From: Actinoplanes derwentensis
GTDB lineage: Bacteria; Actinomycetota; Actinomycetes; Mycobacteriales; Micromonosporaceae
DNA: 64,000 nucleotides
Assembly (NCBI RefSeq): GCF_900104725.1
Contig: NZ_LT629758.1
Location: 930,001-994,000, forward strand
Direction of reading: 5' to 3'
Shown in pieces: positions 28,634 through 36,693 of this stretch. A program made the translations under genes and the position numbers. Positions within the stretch are counted from its first letter, which is position 1. Each line of letters starts with the position of its first letter. The notes beneath the pieces were generated by a model, which ran no database searches, was not told where the DNA came from, and saw only the letters and a list, made by a program, of their open reading frames with translations.

Positions 28634-29848
28634 GAAGCAGCCTTCGAACGGGTCGTTCATCTGCTGCCAGGCGTCGAAGCCGTCGGCGAGTTCGGCGTCG
28701 GTCAGCAGGCAGGAACGCAGCAGCGTGACGATCGCGGTGTGGTCCAGATGCAGGCCGATCAGGGCCAGGGTGGTGCGGCGGTCGCCGTAGTACGGGTCCC
28801 AGTCCATGTCGGCGGCCAGGCGCCGCTGGTCGCTGGTCTCGGTCCAGCGTTCCGGCGGCAGCGCGGCCAGCCAGTAGCCGAGACTGCCCAGGCTCACACC
28901 GCCGCCTGCGAACTCGAAAGCGATCACCGCGTCCGGCTGAGCGGCGATCCAGAGCTGACCGCGACCGCGCAGCGCGTGCTCGGTCAGCTCTTCGAGGGCG
29001 TCATGCAGACGCTCCGGGTGAAAGGGCCGCCGGGAGCGGAAAACCAGAGAGGTTCCTTTTTCCGGTACGCCGATCGAACGGCCCTCGAGAGCCATGCCGA
29101 GCACCCCCGGCCGTTCCGGATCATGCCGGCCGGACCGCAGCACCGCAGCAGCGAGCGCCGTGCAGTCGAGGACGTCCGATCCACCGACCTGAACCGGCAC
29201 CGACCACGGCGCGAGCAGACGCGCCACCACATTGGTCCGGTGCACGTCCACACTGCCCGGCCGGCTCCACACCACGACGGTGTCACTGAACTCGACCTGA
29301 TGCGCCACCACCTCGGCGACCGCCCGATGATCGTCACCGGCCGCGTGCAGATCCCGGTCGCGCAGGTCATCGGTGCTGGTCAGGTCATCAAGGAAACGGT
29401 CGGCGTCGACCACCGTGACGAACGAGTCGAACCGCACCGCAGCGGTCACCGGCAGCCCGTCGACCAGGCAGTGCGCACAGGCGGCGGCCACCGCCTCGGG
29501 TTCGACCGCCGGTGGCAGCACCAGGAGCTGATCGCTGCGCGGGCGTTCGCGGGCCAGCCGGACCAGGGTGGGCAGCACGTCCTCACGCAACGTGCAGGAG
29601 ATGCAGCCGTGCACCATCTCGACATCGGCGCGCTCCAGGACGCGAGCGCCGGACTCGACGGTGCGGCGCACCCGGCCGTCGCGAATGACGGTGAGGTCGT
29701 GACTGATCGCGATCAGGCTGTCGTCGGCGATCAGCAGAGCGCGGGCGGCGGCCTGAACGGCACCGGGGGAGAAGCCGGACAACACGGTGACGGCCGGGCG
29801 GTGATCCACGGACGGGGACACGGCGGAGGTGATCGGTGTGATGCTCAC
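28613..29848 (-). CDS. CobW/YciC-like zinc metallochaperone homologue with degenerate P-loop
   Basis: This 411-residue protein belongs to the COG0523 (CobW/YciC) group, proposed to deliver zinc under starvation. The metal motif is intact as [11 protein letters not shown] (CxxC form). The usual Walker A GxxGxGKT is replaced by [14 protein letters not shown], with no Lys-Thr, so canonical GTP hydrolysis is doubtful. The C-terminal CobW domain is present, with [14 protein letters not shown] near its start. It starts at GTG 14 bp from the Zur box and precedes rpmE2. Confidence 0.85.
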   Translation of the reverse strand: MSITPITSAVSPSVDHRPAVTVLSGFSPGAVQAAARALLIADDSLIAISHDLTVIRDGRVRRTVESGARVLERADVEMVHGCISCTLREDVLPTLVRLARERPRSDQLLVLPPAVEPEAVAAACAHCLVDGLPVTAAVRFDSFVTVVDADRFLDDLTSTDDLRDRDLHAAGDDHRAVAEVVAHQVEFSDTVVVWSRPGSVDVHRTNVVARLLAPWSVPVQVGGSDVLDCTALAAAVLRSGRHDPERPGVLGMALEGRSIGVPEKGTSLVFRSRRPFHPERLHDALEELTEHALRGRGQLWIAAQPDAVIAFEFAGGGVSLGSLGYWLAALPPERWTETSDQRRLAADMDWDPYYGDRRTTLALIGLHLDHTAIVTLLRSCLLTDAELADGFDAWQQMNDPFEGCFPLSENH

Positions 29849-29861
29849 ACCCTCATCTTGT

Positions 29862-29876
29862 TGGAAATGATTTTCA
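29862..29876. promoter_or_regulatory. Zur box
   Basis: On the minus strand the 15-mer reads TGAAAATCATTTCCA, one base from the actinomycete Zur consensus TGAAAATCATTTTCA (consensus from memory). It lies between the divergent CobW-like/rpmE2 and rpmB-rpmG-rpsN units and would repress both when zinc is plentiful. Confidence 0.85.
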
Positions 29877-29892
29877 TTGTAAAGTCGCCACC

Positions 29893-30126
29893 ATGTCCAA
29901 CGTCTGTGACGTGACCGGCGCCAAGCCCAGCTTCGGCAACGCCGTGTCCCACTCCCACCGCCGAACCCGGCGCCGCTGGAACCCCAACATCCAGCGCCGG
30001 CGCTTCCACCTGGCCGACGGCACCACGATCCGGCTCAACGTCAGTACCACCGTGATCAAGACCATCGACCGAGTAGGCATCGACGCCGTGTTGGCCCGGC
30101 AGCGCGCCAGGAAGGAACGTTCCTGA
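29893..30126 (+). CDS. rpmB: Ribosomal protein L28, zinc-free paralogue
   Basis: This 77-residue protein begins [20 protein letters not shown] and continues [15 protein letters not shown]. Only one cysteine remains, so the zinc-binding CxxC pairs are lost. The stop overlaps the rpmG start (TGATG). It lies 17 bp from the Zur box. Confidence 0.96.
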   Translation: MSNVCDVTGAKPSFGNAVSHSHRRTRRRWNPNIQRRRFHLADGTTIRLNVSTTVIKTIDRVGIDAVLARQRARKERS

Positions 30127-30293
30127 TGGCCAGATCCACCGAAATCCGCCCCGTGATCAAACTGCGGAGCACTGCCGGAACCGGCTACACCTACGTGACC
30201 CGCAAAAACCGCCGCACCCACCCGGACCGCCTGGTGCTGCGCAGATACGACCCGATGATCCGCCGCCACGTCGACTTCCGGGAGGACCGCTGA
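30126..30293 (+). CDS. rpmG: Ribosomal protein L33, zinc-free paralogue
   Basis: This 55-residue protein begins [18 protein letters not shown] and has [16 protein letters not shown]. It lacks both CxxC motifs. Start and stop overlap rpmB and rpsN by one base each (TGATG), indicating translational coupling. Confidence 0.95.
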   Translation: MARSTEIRPVIKLRSTAGTGYTYVTRKNRRTHPDRLVLRRYDPMIRRHVDFREDR

Positions 30294-30598
30294 TGGCCCG
30301 CCGCAGCCTGATCGAACGAGAGAAAAAGCGACTTCAACTGGCCGCCGGGTACGCCGGCCGCCGCACCGACCTGAAGAAGCTCATCGCCACCCCCGGTACC
30401 GATCCGTCGGCCCGTACTTCAGCAGTCCGTGCGTTGTCATCGCTGCCCCGAGACTCCAGCCCCAGCCGCCAACGAAGCCGGGACCAGATCGACGGCCGCC
30501 CCCGAGGCGTACTGACCCACTTCGGCCTGTCCCGAATCCGCTTCCGCGACCTGGCCCTACGCGGCGAACTACCCGGAGTACGCAAAGCCTCCTGGTAA
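30293..30598 (+). CDS. rpsN: Ribosomal protein S14, zinc-free paralogue
   Basis: This 101-residue S14 has [42 protein letters not shown] and [25 protein letters not shown]. It is the longer class without CxxC zinc ligands. It is the last gene of the unit and is followed by a strong hairpin. An S18 paralogue often found in such clusters is absent here. Confidence 0.96.
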   Translation: MARRSLIEREKKRLQLAAGYAGRRTDLKKLIATPGTDPSARTSAVRALSSLPRDSSPSRQRSRDQIDGRPRGVLTHFGLSRIRFRDLALRGELPGVRKASW

Positions 30599-30605
30599 AG
30601 AGCCC

Positions 30606-30644
30606 GGCCCCGCCGTCACGGGCCCACCATCCGACGGCGGGGCC
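30606..30644 (+). terminator. Terminator hairpin after rpsN
   Basis: GGCCCCGCCGTC (30606-30617) and its exact complement (30633-30644) form a 12-bp stem with a 15-nt loop, 8 bp past the rpsN stop. No T-run follows. Confidence 0.7.
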
Positions 30645-30849
30645 CTCGGTTCCCGCCCCAGTCCCGGTGCCAACGCGGCTTCTCGTCCAGGCCCGGGCCC
30701 CGGGTCCGGCCCTGAAATCGGCGCTGTCCCGGCTTCTGGCCCTGGACTCAGCGCCAGCCCACGTTGCGCTGCTCAGCGTGGTTCGGTGAAGCCAAAACCG
30801 AGGTTTATGCGGCTTATGTGCGGGCACTCCGTTCGCGGAGGGGGTCGAC

Positions 30850-30984
30850 ATGAACACTCAAGAGCCGGTGCGACAGCCCGACATCGAACGGCCCATCGAC
30901 CTGAACGACAACCCGGCACGGGAACGTCCCAAGCCGGACGAACGGCAGCCGCAGACACCCACGCCCCCGAAGCCCACCGACTGA
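30850..30984 (+). CDS. Small proline-rich charged protein, 44 residues
   Basis: A GGAGGGGG ribosome site lies 5 nt before the ATG. The product begins MNTQEPVRQPDIERPIDL and ends TPTPPKPTD; it is rich in Pro, Arg and Asp and has no hydrophobic segment. Codon use fits the genome. It is probably disordered. No family recognised. The 258 bp after it, up to 31243, show nothing further. Confidence 0.6.
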   Translation: MNTQEPVRQPDIERPIDLNDNPARERPKPDERQPQTPTPPKPTD

Positions 30985-31242
30985 TCATCGGCAGCCGGGT
31001 TCTGACAGCGTTCCCGGGCACTGATCAGGACCCTGGGCCGAAGCCGGCAGGTGACGCCGGCTGGCCGGTATTCCTCAGCCGCACGGTTGCAGCGGACCCG
31101 AGAGCATTGCGTCGTGGGTTTCAGTTCCCCGCCCGGCCCGATAGTACTGCGGTAAGTGGAGTCGCAGGTGAAAGGCGCCCAGAGTCGTCGGCTGAACGGG
31201 TGCGGTCGGAGTGGCTTCCCCGACCCACACTCTGGCCACGGC

Positions 31243-31827
31243 TCAGCGGCTATGACGTCGTGCCAGAAGCAGTCCCTTACCGACCGGGACGGTCATGCCG
31301 TCCAGCTCCGGGTCGGCCTCGATCAGGGCCAGGAACCCGGCGACCTCGTCCGGGTGGGAGAGCACGTTGTCGACAGCCAGCAACCCGCCCGCGCGCAGCA
31401 CCCGCCGAGGCTCCGGCCACCAGTCCGGACAGAGCGCCCGCTCCGCGTCGAGGAACAGCAGATCCACACTCCCGTCCGGCAGCCGCTCCAGATACTCGCC
31501 ACCGTCGGCGACCTCGAAGGTCACCAGGTTCCCCAGTTCCGCCCGCGCGAGATTGACCACAGTCGCCGTCGGATCCACGACGTCCACACTGATCAGATGG
31601 CCTCCGGTGTCCCGGACCGCATCCGCAAGCCACAGTGTCGACAGCCCGTTCCCGGTGCCGATCTCGACGACGTGGATCCCTCCCGAGACCCGCAGGACAA
31701 ACGACAGCAGTTCAGCCGTCTCCGGTTCGACATTGCGCCGCAGCCTGCCCCAGTCCGGTTCAGTGGCGTCGAAAGCCACGCCGTCCGCATGCAACCCGTC
31801 CAGAAGACCCCGAAGAACAACATCCAT
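31243..31827 (-). CDS. O-methyltransferase family protein (SAM-dependent)
   Basis: This 194-residue class I methyltransferase has the SAM loop VVEIGTGNGLSTLWLADAV, acidic strand ISVDVVDP and motif VDLLFLDAERAL. The C-terminal end (GGLLAVDNVLSHPDEVAGFL) matches the catechol-type O-methyltransferase group. The substrate is unknown. Confidence 0.88.
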   Translation of the reverse strand: MDVVLRGLLDGLHADGVAFDATEPDWGRLRRNVEPETAELLSFVLRVSGGIHVVEIGTGNGLSTLWLADAVRDTGGHLISVDVVDPTATVVNLARAELGNLVTFEVADGGEYLERLPDGSVDLLFLDAERALCPDWWPEPRRVLRAGGLLAVDNVLSHPDEVAGFLALIEADPELDGMTVPVGKGLLLARRHSR

Positions 31828-32159
31828 GTCTATGTTGTACGACCATGGCTCGCTGGAAGCCAGCCCGTACCCCGATCGGGATCATGAATCGCCGGTCGGA
31901 TTCCGGTCGACATGCTCCACCCGGCTCCTGGCAGGTCCTGAGGATCCTGAGAGCCGCACCGAATAGATGAAGACCTTTTGTTGCCACTGTGGATTCGGCG
32001 GGCCGTGAGGGTGCTCGCGGACCGGTGCCCGATGCCGCCATTCGATGACGGGTGGGCGGAAAAGGTGCTGGTGGTGGCGATCTGCCCCTGCTGGTAGGTG
32101 CTCGCATACCGCTGCTACGGTGCCAACTCGCATATTCATCAAGATCACGGGGAGAGACT
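31828..32159. other. Intergenic region with the presumed lipoprotein promoter
   Basis: No gene is supported in these 332 bp. It separates divergent genes. A less GC-rich patch at 31965-31990 and TACGGT near 32116 could be promoter parts, but neither is strong. Confidence 0.4.
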
Positions 32160-32522
32160 GTGCGTTCACTCAAGGCTGTTCTGGGGGCCGGTGTGCTGAC
32201 TGCGATGATGGCTACGGCTGGCTGTTCGGGCAGTGGCGACGCGGCCGCTTGCGAATCCATCAAGACCGAGCTGTCCAGCGTTGCCAGCAAGGGCATGCAG
32301 CAGGTCTCCGACCCGCAGGCTCTCGCCAAGACGTACACCGACGGCGCGGCGAAGGTCCGCGAGGCAGGCGCGGACGCCGGCGGCGACGTCAAGAGCGCCG
32401 CCGATTCCCTGGCCACGGTGATGGAGGACTTCGGTAAGACCCTCACCGCGGGCAACGGCCAGATTCCCGATGCGGGCGCCTTCAGCAGCGCGAGCGTCAA
32501 AGTCACCGAGGCGTGCAGCTGA
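32160..32522 (+). CDS. Small lipoprotein of unknown function
   Basis: This 120-residue protein has a signal peptide and lipobox (MMATAGC, Cys near residue 21). The mature part is mainly helical (ACESIKTELSSVASKGMQQV and later), resembling small helical-bundle exported proteins. GTG start with GGGGAGAG upstream. The final Cys could pair with the one at ACES. No family recognised. Confidence 0.8.
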   Translation: MRSLKAVLGAGVLTAMMATAGCSGSGDAAACESIKTELSSVASKGMQQVSDPQALAKTYTDGAAKVREAGADAGGDVKSAADSLATVMEDFGKTLTAGNGQIPDAGAFSSASVKVTEACS

Positions 32523-32681
32523 CCGGTCCGGAACGCCCGGCCAGCCCCGGCCGGGCGCGCCGAATCGGGGTGGTTGGGCGCGCTCAGCCACCCCGGCCGG
32601 AACGGCTCAGTGTGTTCCGGCCTCATAGCTGAGCTCGTATTTGATTGAGTGGGCGCCAGGCTTTCGAGGGGGAGGTTTGGC

Positions 32682-33548
32682 ATGGTGATCACGGCGGCGG
32701 AGTGGATGGTGGCCGGGCGGCGGCTGGTGGCGGCTGCCGGGAGTGTCGTGGGGAACCGTTACCGGGACAACTTCGATGTTCTGCATCTCGGGAATGAGCG
32801 ACCCCTGGTGGTGGTGGCGGACGGGATGGGGGATGGGCCCGGCAGTTCGGCTGCTGGGCGGACCTCTGTGGAGGTCTTCGTTCGGGAGGCGGTTCGCGGC
32901 AACGGGGCGGCGGCTCTGCGGCACGCCGTCGCCGAAGTGCAGCGGGCGGTCCGGGAAGCGGGCAGTTCCCTGCCCGACCTGACCGGTTGCACGCTGACGG
33001 CGTTCGTCGCGGACGGAAGCGGACTGGCCGGAAGCGACGCCGCCGGGAATGGTGCGGCTCGGGACGGTACCGCTGGGAACGGGTGGACCGGGGTCGGGCC
33101 CGCCGGGAACGGTGTGGGCGGGGCCGGTGTGGGTGGTGTGGGGGAAGCCGCGGCCTGGATTGTGCAGCTCGGGGACTCGCGGGTTTATCGGGTGCGGGAT
33201 CGGTGTTTTGAGTTGCTGACCACTGACCACACTGCGGCCTGGCTGGGGATGCTCAACGGGTGGTATGCGCCGGGATCTCGGGAGGCCCAGCGAGATCGGT
33301 ATCGGCTGACCCGGTATGCCGGTCATCCGGGGATGCCGGAGCCGGATCTGCTCAACGTCAGTCTGCGGGCTGGGGATCTGCTCCTTCTGTGCACGGACGG
33401 GGTCTCCGATCAGATCGACGACCGGACCTTGGCGCAGGTGCTGGACGGTTCGGTGGACCCGGCGGTGCTGGTGGAGCGGCTGCTCATGCGGACGCTCGAC
33501 AACGGGGGCGACGACAACGCGACGGCCGTGATCATTGCGGTGCGGTGA
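32682..33548 (+). CDS. PP2C-type serine/threonine phosphatase
   Basis: This 288-residue PPM phosphatase has metal-site motifs VVADGMGDGPGSS, QLGDSRVYRVRD, CTDGVSDQID and NGGDDNATAV. A Gly/Asn/Ala-rich insertion (about residues 110-150, GNG and GVGG repeats) splits the domain. The start at 32682 has GAGGGGGAGG. It may reverse the nearby receptor-like kinases (inference). Confidence 0.9.
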   Translation: MVITAAEWMVAGRRLVAAAGSVVGNRYRDNFDVLHLGNERPLVVVADGMGDGPGSSAAGRTSVEVFVREAVRGNGAAALRHAVAEVQRAVREAGSSLPDLTGCTLTAFVADGSGLAGSDAAGNGAARDGTAGNGWTGVGPAGNGVGGAGVGGVGEAAAWIVQLGDSRVYRVRDRCFELLTTDHTAAWLGMLNGWYAPGSREAQRDRYRLTRYAGHPGMPEPDLLNVSLRAGDLLLLCTDGVSDQIDDRTLAQVLDGSVDPAVLVERLLMRTLDNGGDDNATAVIIAVR

Positions 33549-33792
33549 GGCGGCGGAGGGCGAGCACACCGCCGATTCCGGGGATCAGGGCCAGTAGACG
33601 GGTGAAGGGGGAGGCTCGAGGATGGCGCAACGTGAAGATCACCACGATCAGGTAGGCGCAACCGTGCACCGGGCCGCCCAGTGAGGTGATCACCTGGAGG
33701 TGGACGGTGGCCAGGTTGAGCAGCAGGGTCGCGAGCGACAGCAACTCGGTCCAGGACGCGATGCGCAGGATCGGGTAGCGGGGGTCGGGCAT
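33532..33792 (-). CDS. DUF3817 family membrane protein
   Basis: This 86-residue protein has three hydrophobic segments and the DUF3817 markers RIASWTELLSLATLLLN and GGPVHGCAYLIVVIFTLRH. Function unknown. Its 3' end overlaps the PP2C gene by 17 bp. It follows the next membrane gene by 2 bp. Confidence 0.85.
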   Translation of the reverse strand: MPDPRYPILRIASWTELLSLATLLLNLATVHLQVITSLGGPVHGCAYLIVVIFTLRHPRASPFTRLLALIPGIGGVLALRRLTAPQ

Positions 33793-33794
33793 GG

Positions 33795-34220
33795 TCAGGC
33801 GCCCGTCGTCGAGCCGGGGCGGATGATCATCAACACCGTCACGGTGGCCCAGAGCAGGTTGAAGACTCCGGTCGTCATGCCGAGGCGGGACGCCGGGAAC
33901 GGCTCTCCGGCCAGTACTCGTTGCTGGCCGGGCAGGATCACCAGTGCCAGGATCAGGGCGGCCGCGCCGGTCAGTCCGATGGAGATGATCAGCCAGGTGT
34001 CGCCGAGTACGCCGAGGCTGTTGGCGGTGGCCAGACCGAAGACCGGGACGGCTACACCGAACAGGCTGTACACGCGGCAGATCCGGTGCAGTAGCCGCAG
34101 CGTCGTCTCGCGGGCCTCGGCGCGGCGGGCGGCGGCCGGGAACATGCTGGCCGCGACGGTCACCGGTCCGATGGCGATGATGGCGGCCAACACATGGAGG
34201 GAGAGCAGGAGCTTTGTCAC
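33795..34220 (-). CDS. Four-helix membrane protein, DUF2269-like
   Basis: This 141-residue protein from GTG 34220 has four membrane segments: KLLLSLHVLAAIIAIGPVTVAASMF, VYSLFGVAVPVFGLATA, WLIISIGLTGAAALILALV and FNLLWATVTVLMII. It is probably coupled to the DUF3817 gene. The start is uncertain: an ATG at 34280 would add 20 untypical residues. Function unknown. Confidence 0.7.
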   Translation of the reverse strand: MTKLLLSLHVLAAIIAIGPVTVAASMFPAAARRAEARETTLRLLHRICRVYSLFGVAVPVFGLATANSLGVLGDTWLIISIGLTGAAALILALVILPGQQRVLAGEPFPASRLGMTTGVFNLLWATVTVLMIIRPGSTTGA

Positions 34221-34315
34221 GCCGAGAGACGCTATCGACGGGTTCCCGGACCCGGAACTGGCTGGATTGCCCACCTCCAACGGATTCTGGCCAACCGGTC
34301 GGTAGGGTGTCGGCC

Positions 34316-35266
34316 ATGCATGTGGTCGCCGTTCTGGCGCTGGATCAGGTCATCCCCTTCGATCTGGCCACTCCGATCGAGGTGTTCACCCGGGTTCGGC
34401 TCGCCGACGGCAGCACACCGTACGAGGTGCGGGTCTGCGCGGCCACCGACTCCGTCGACGCCGGGGCGTTCACCCTGCGGGCGCCGTGGGGACTGGACAC
34501 TCTGCTCGAAGCGGACACGATCATCGTGCCGGGGTGTGCGGATGTCGGCGTACCCGTACCGGAAGAGGTCTTGAATCATCTGGTGAAAGCCGCCGTAGGT
34601 GGCGCCCGGATCGCCTCCATCTGTGCCGGCGCCTTCGTCCTCGCCGCGACCGGCCTGCTCGACGGGTTGCGGGCCACCACCCATTGGCTCGCCGCCGCCG
34701 CGCTGGCGGAACGGTATCCCCGGACCGAGGTCGACCCGAATGTCCTCTACGTCGACAACGGTCAATTTCTCACTTCGGCCGGAGCTGCCGCCGGACTCGA
34801 TCTGTGTCTGCATCTGATCAGGCGTGACCACGGTTCGGCCGTCGCCGCCGACGCGGCCCGGCTGTCGGTGATGCCACTGGAACGTGAGGGTGGCCAGGCT
34901 CAGTTCATCGTGCCCGACCAGCCGCCGACACCACGGGGCGCCGGGCTCGAACCCCTGCTGCGCTGGATGCAGGAGAACACCACCGTCGACCTCACCCTCG
35001 CCGATCTGGCCGCGCAGGGCGGCATGAGCATCCGGACGCTGAACCGGCGTTTCCGCGAACAGACCGGGACCACCCCACTGCAGTGGCTGCTGCGGGCCCG
35101 CGTCCGACGGGCACAGCATCTACTGGAAGCCACCGACCAGCCGATCGAGGTGATCGCCGGGCAGGTCGGATTCGGATCACCGACGGCCTTCCGGGACCGC
35201 TTTCGGCGGGTGGCAGGCACCAGCCCGCACGCCTACCGTTCCACCTTTCAGGGAGCCCGCAGATGA
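34316..35266 (+). CDS. GlxA-type AraC family transcriptional regulator
   Basis: This 316-residue protein has an N-terminal DJ-1/PfpI-like domain (residues 1-170; IASICAGAFVLAATGLLDG carries the elbow Cys) and a C-terminal AraC double HTH (GMSIRTLNRRFREQTG, then EVIAGQVGFGSPTAFRDRF). It is an activator in known cases. Its stop overlaps the start of the GH43 gene (ATGA), so the two are coupled; control of sugar use is inferred. Confidence 0.93.
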   Translation: MHVVAVLALDQVIPFDLATPIEVFTRVRLADGSTPYEVRVCAATDSVDAGAFTLRAPWGLDTLLEADTIIVPGCADVGVPVPEEVLNHLVKAAVGGARIASICAGAFVLAATGLLDGLRATTHWLAAAALAERYPRTEVDPNVLYVDNGQFLTSAGAAAGLDLCLHLIRRDHGSAVAADAARLSVMPLEREGGQAQFIVPDQPPTPRGAGLEPLLRWMQENTTVDLTLADLAAQGGMSIRTLNRRFREQTGTTPLQWLLRARVRRAQHLLEATDQPIEVIAGQVGFGSPTAFRDRFRRVAGTSPHAYRSTFQGARR

Positions 35267-36621
35267 GTGTCCCGGTGATCGCCGGTTTTCACCCCGACCC
35301 GACGGTGTGCCGGGTCGGGGACGACTACTACCTGGCCTGTTCCAGTTTCGAGTACTCGCCCGGAGTGCCGATCTTCCACAGCCGTGACCTGTACCGGTGG
35401 GAACTGATCGGCAACGTGCTCGGCCACATCGCCGGGGCCGGGCCGTCCCAGGGCGTCTACGCGCCGACGCTCCGGCATCACGACGGCCGGTTCTGGATGA
35501 TCACCACCGATGTGAGCCGGCTCCGCGACGGCCACCTGATCACGCACGCCGAACAGCCGCACGGCCCGTGGAGCGAACCGGTCTACGTGGCCGGCACTCT
35601 CGGCATCGACCCGGACCTGGCCTGGGACGACGACGGGAACTGCTATCTGACCTACGCGAGTTTCCAGGAGGGCGGCGGCATCGTGCAGGTGCGCGTCGAC
35701 CCGGTCAGCGGCCGGACGCTCGGCGACGTCCACCTGGTGTGGCGCGGCACCGGACTCGCCAACACGGAGGCACCACATCTGTATCAGGTCGACGGCACCT
35801 GGTACCTGATGGTCGCCGAGGGCGGCACCGAACGCGGCCACGCCGTCACGATCGCCCGCGGGCCGACGCCCGAGGGACCGTTCGAGGCGTGCCCCGGCAA
35901 CCCGATCCTGTCGCATCGCAGCACCGGCCATCCGGTGCAGAACACCGGCCACGCCGATCTGGTCCAGGCCGCCGACGGGTCCTGGTGGGCGGTCTACCTG
36001 GGCGTCCGGCCACGCGGCTTCACGCCCGGCTTCCATGTGAACGGCCGGGAGACGTTCCTGGCCGCGATCTCCTGGGCGGACGGCTGGCCGGCCTTCCACG
36101 AACCGTCACCGCCGGTGACCGCGATCGATCACTCGTTCACCGACGATTTCACCGGCCCGTCCCTTCACCCGCGGTGGGTGACACCCGGCGGAGGACTTCT
36201 CTGCGTACGGGTACCCGACCTGTCCTGGAGCGCGGAGGCCGATGTCGACCTCGATTCCGGGCCGTCCCGTCTCGTGCTGCGCCTGGACGACCGGCACTGG
36301 TACGGCCTCGTCGCCGAGCCCGGCCGGGTCAGCGCCGTGGCCCGCATCGGTGACCTGGAACAGCAGGTCGGCTCGGTTCCCGTCACCGGCGGCGTGGTCA
36401 AGCTGCGGATCGCGGCCGTCGAGCCGGCGAACGCCGGTGCGATGAGTGTCAGGGTCGGCCCCGACGAGATCGTCCTGTCGGCGGCGGGCACCGAACTGGC
36501 CCGGCTGGACGGCCGGTACCTCTCCACCGAGGTGGCCGGCGGATTCACCGGCCGTGTCCTCGGAGTCAGCGGTACCCGACGACCGGAAATGTTCACCTAC
36601 AGCTCCGCGCCGGTGCCGTAA
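35263..36621 (+). CDS. GH43 family glycoside hydrolase (second copy)
   Basis: This 452-residue protein without signal peptide has the GH43 triad: Asp in AGFHPDPTVCR, Asp in GIDPDLAWDDDG and Glu in NTEAPHLYQVDG. A C-terminal beta-sandwich follows (about residues 285-450). It is diverged from the GH43 at 6338-7963 but of the same architecture. An AGGGAG ribosome site precedes the ATG. It is probably a cytoplasmic xylosidase or arabinosidase. Confidence 0.9.
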   Translation: MSVPVIAGFHPDPTVCRVGDDYYLACSSFEYSPGVPIFHSRDLYRWELIGNVLGHIAGAGPSQGVYAPTLRHHDGRFWMITTDVSRLRDGHLITHAEQPHGPWSEPVYVAGTLGIDPDLAWDDDGNCYLTYASFQEGGGIVQVRVDPVSGRTLGDVHLVWRGTGLANTEAPHLYQVDGTWYLMVAEGGTERGHAVTIARGPTPEGPFEACPGNPILSHRSTGHPVQNTGHADLVQAADGSWWAVYLGVRPRGFTPGFHVNGRETFLAAISWADGWPAFHEPSPPVTAIDHSFTDDFTGPSLHPRWVTPGGGLLCVRVPDLSWSAEADVDLDSGPSRLVLRLDDRHWYGLVAEPGRVSAVARIGDLEQQVGSVPVTGGVVKLRIAAVEPANAGAMSVRVGPDEIVLSAAGTELARLDGRYLSTEVAGGFTGRVLGVSGTRRPEMFTYSSAPVP

Positions 36622-36693
36622 TGGGATGACGCGCGTGTTACCCGTACCGCAGAAGATTTGATCGTGGGGTTGCGTCGGGTAAGTTGCGAACCC

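Noticed and set aside
31760..32692. 310-codon minus-strand frame
   Set aside because: Antisense to the lipoprotein gene and to intergenic DNA, with no domain or ribosome site.
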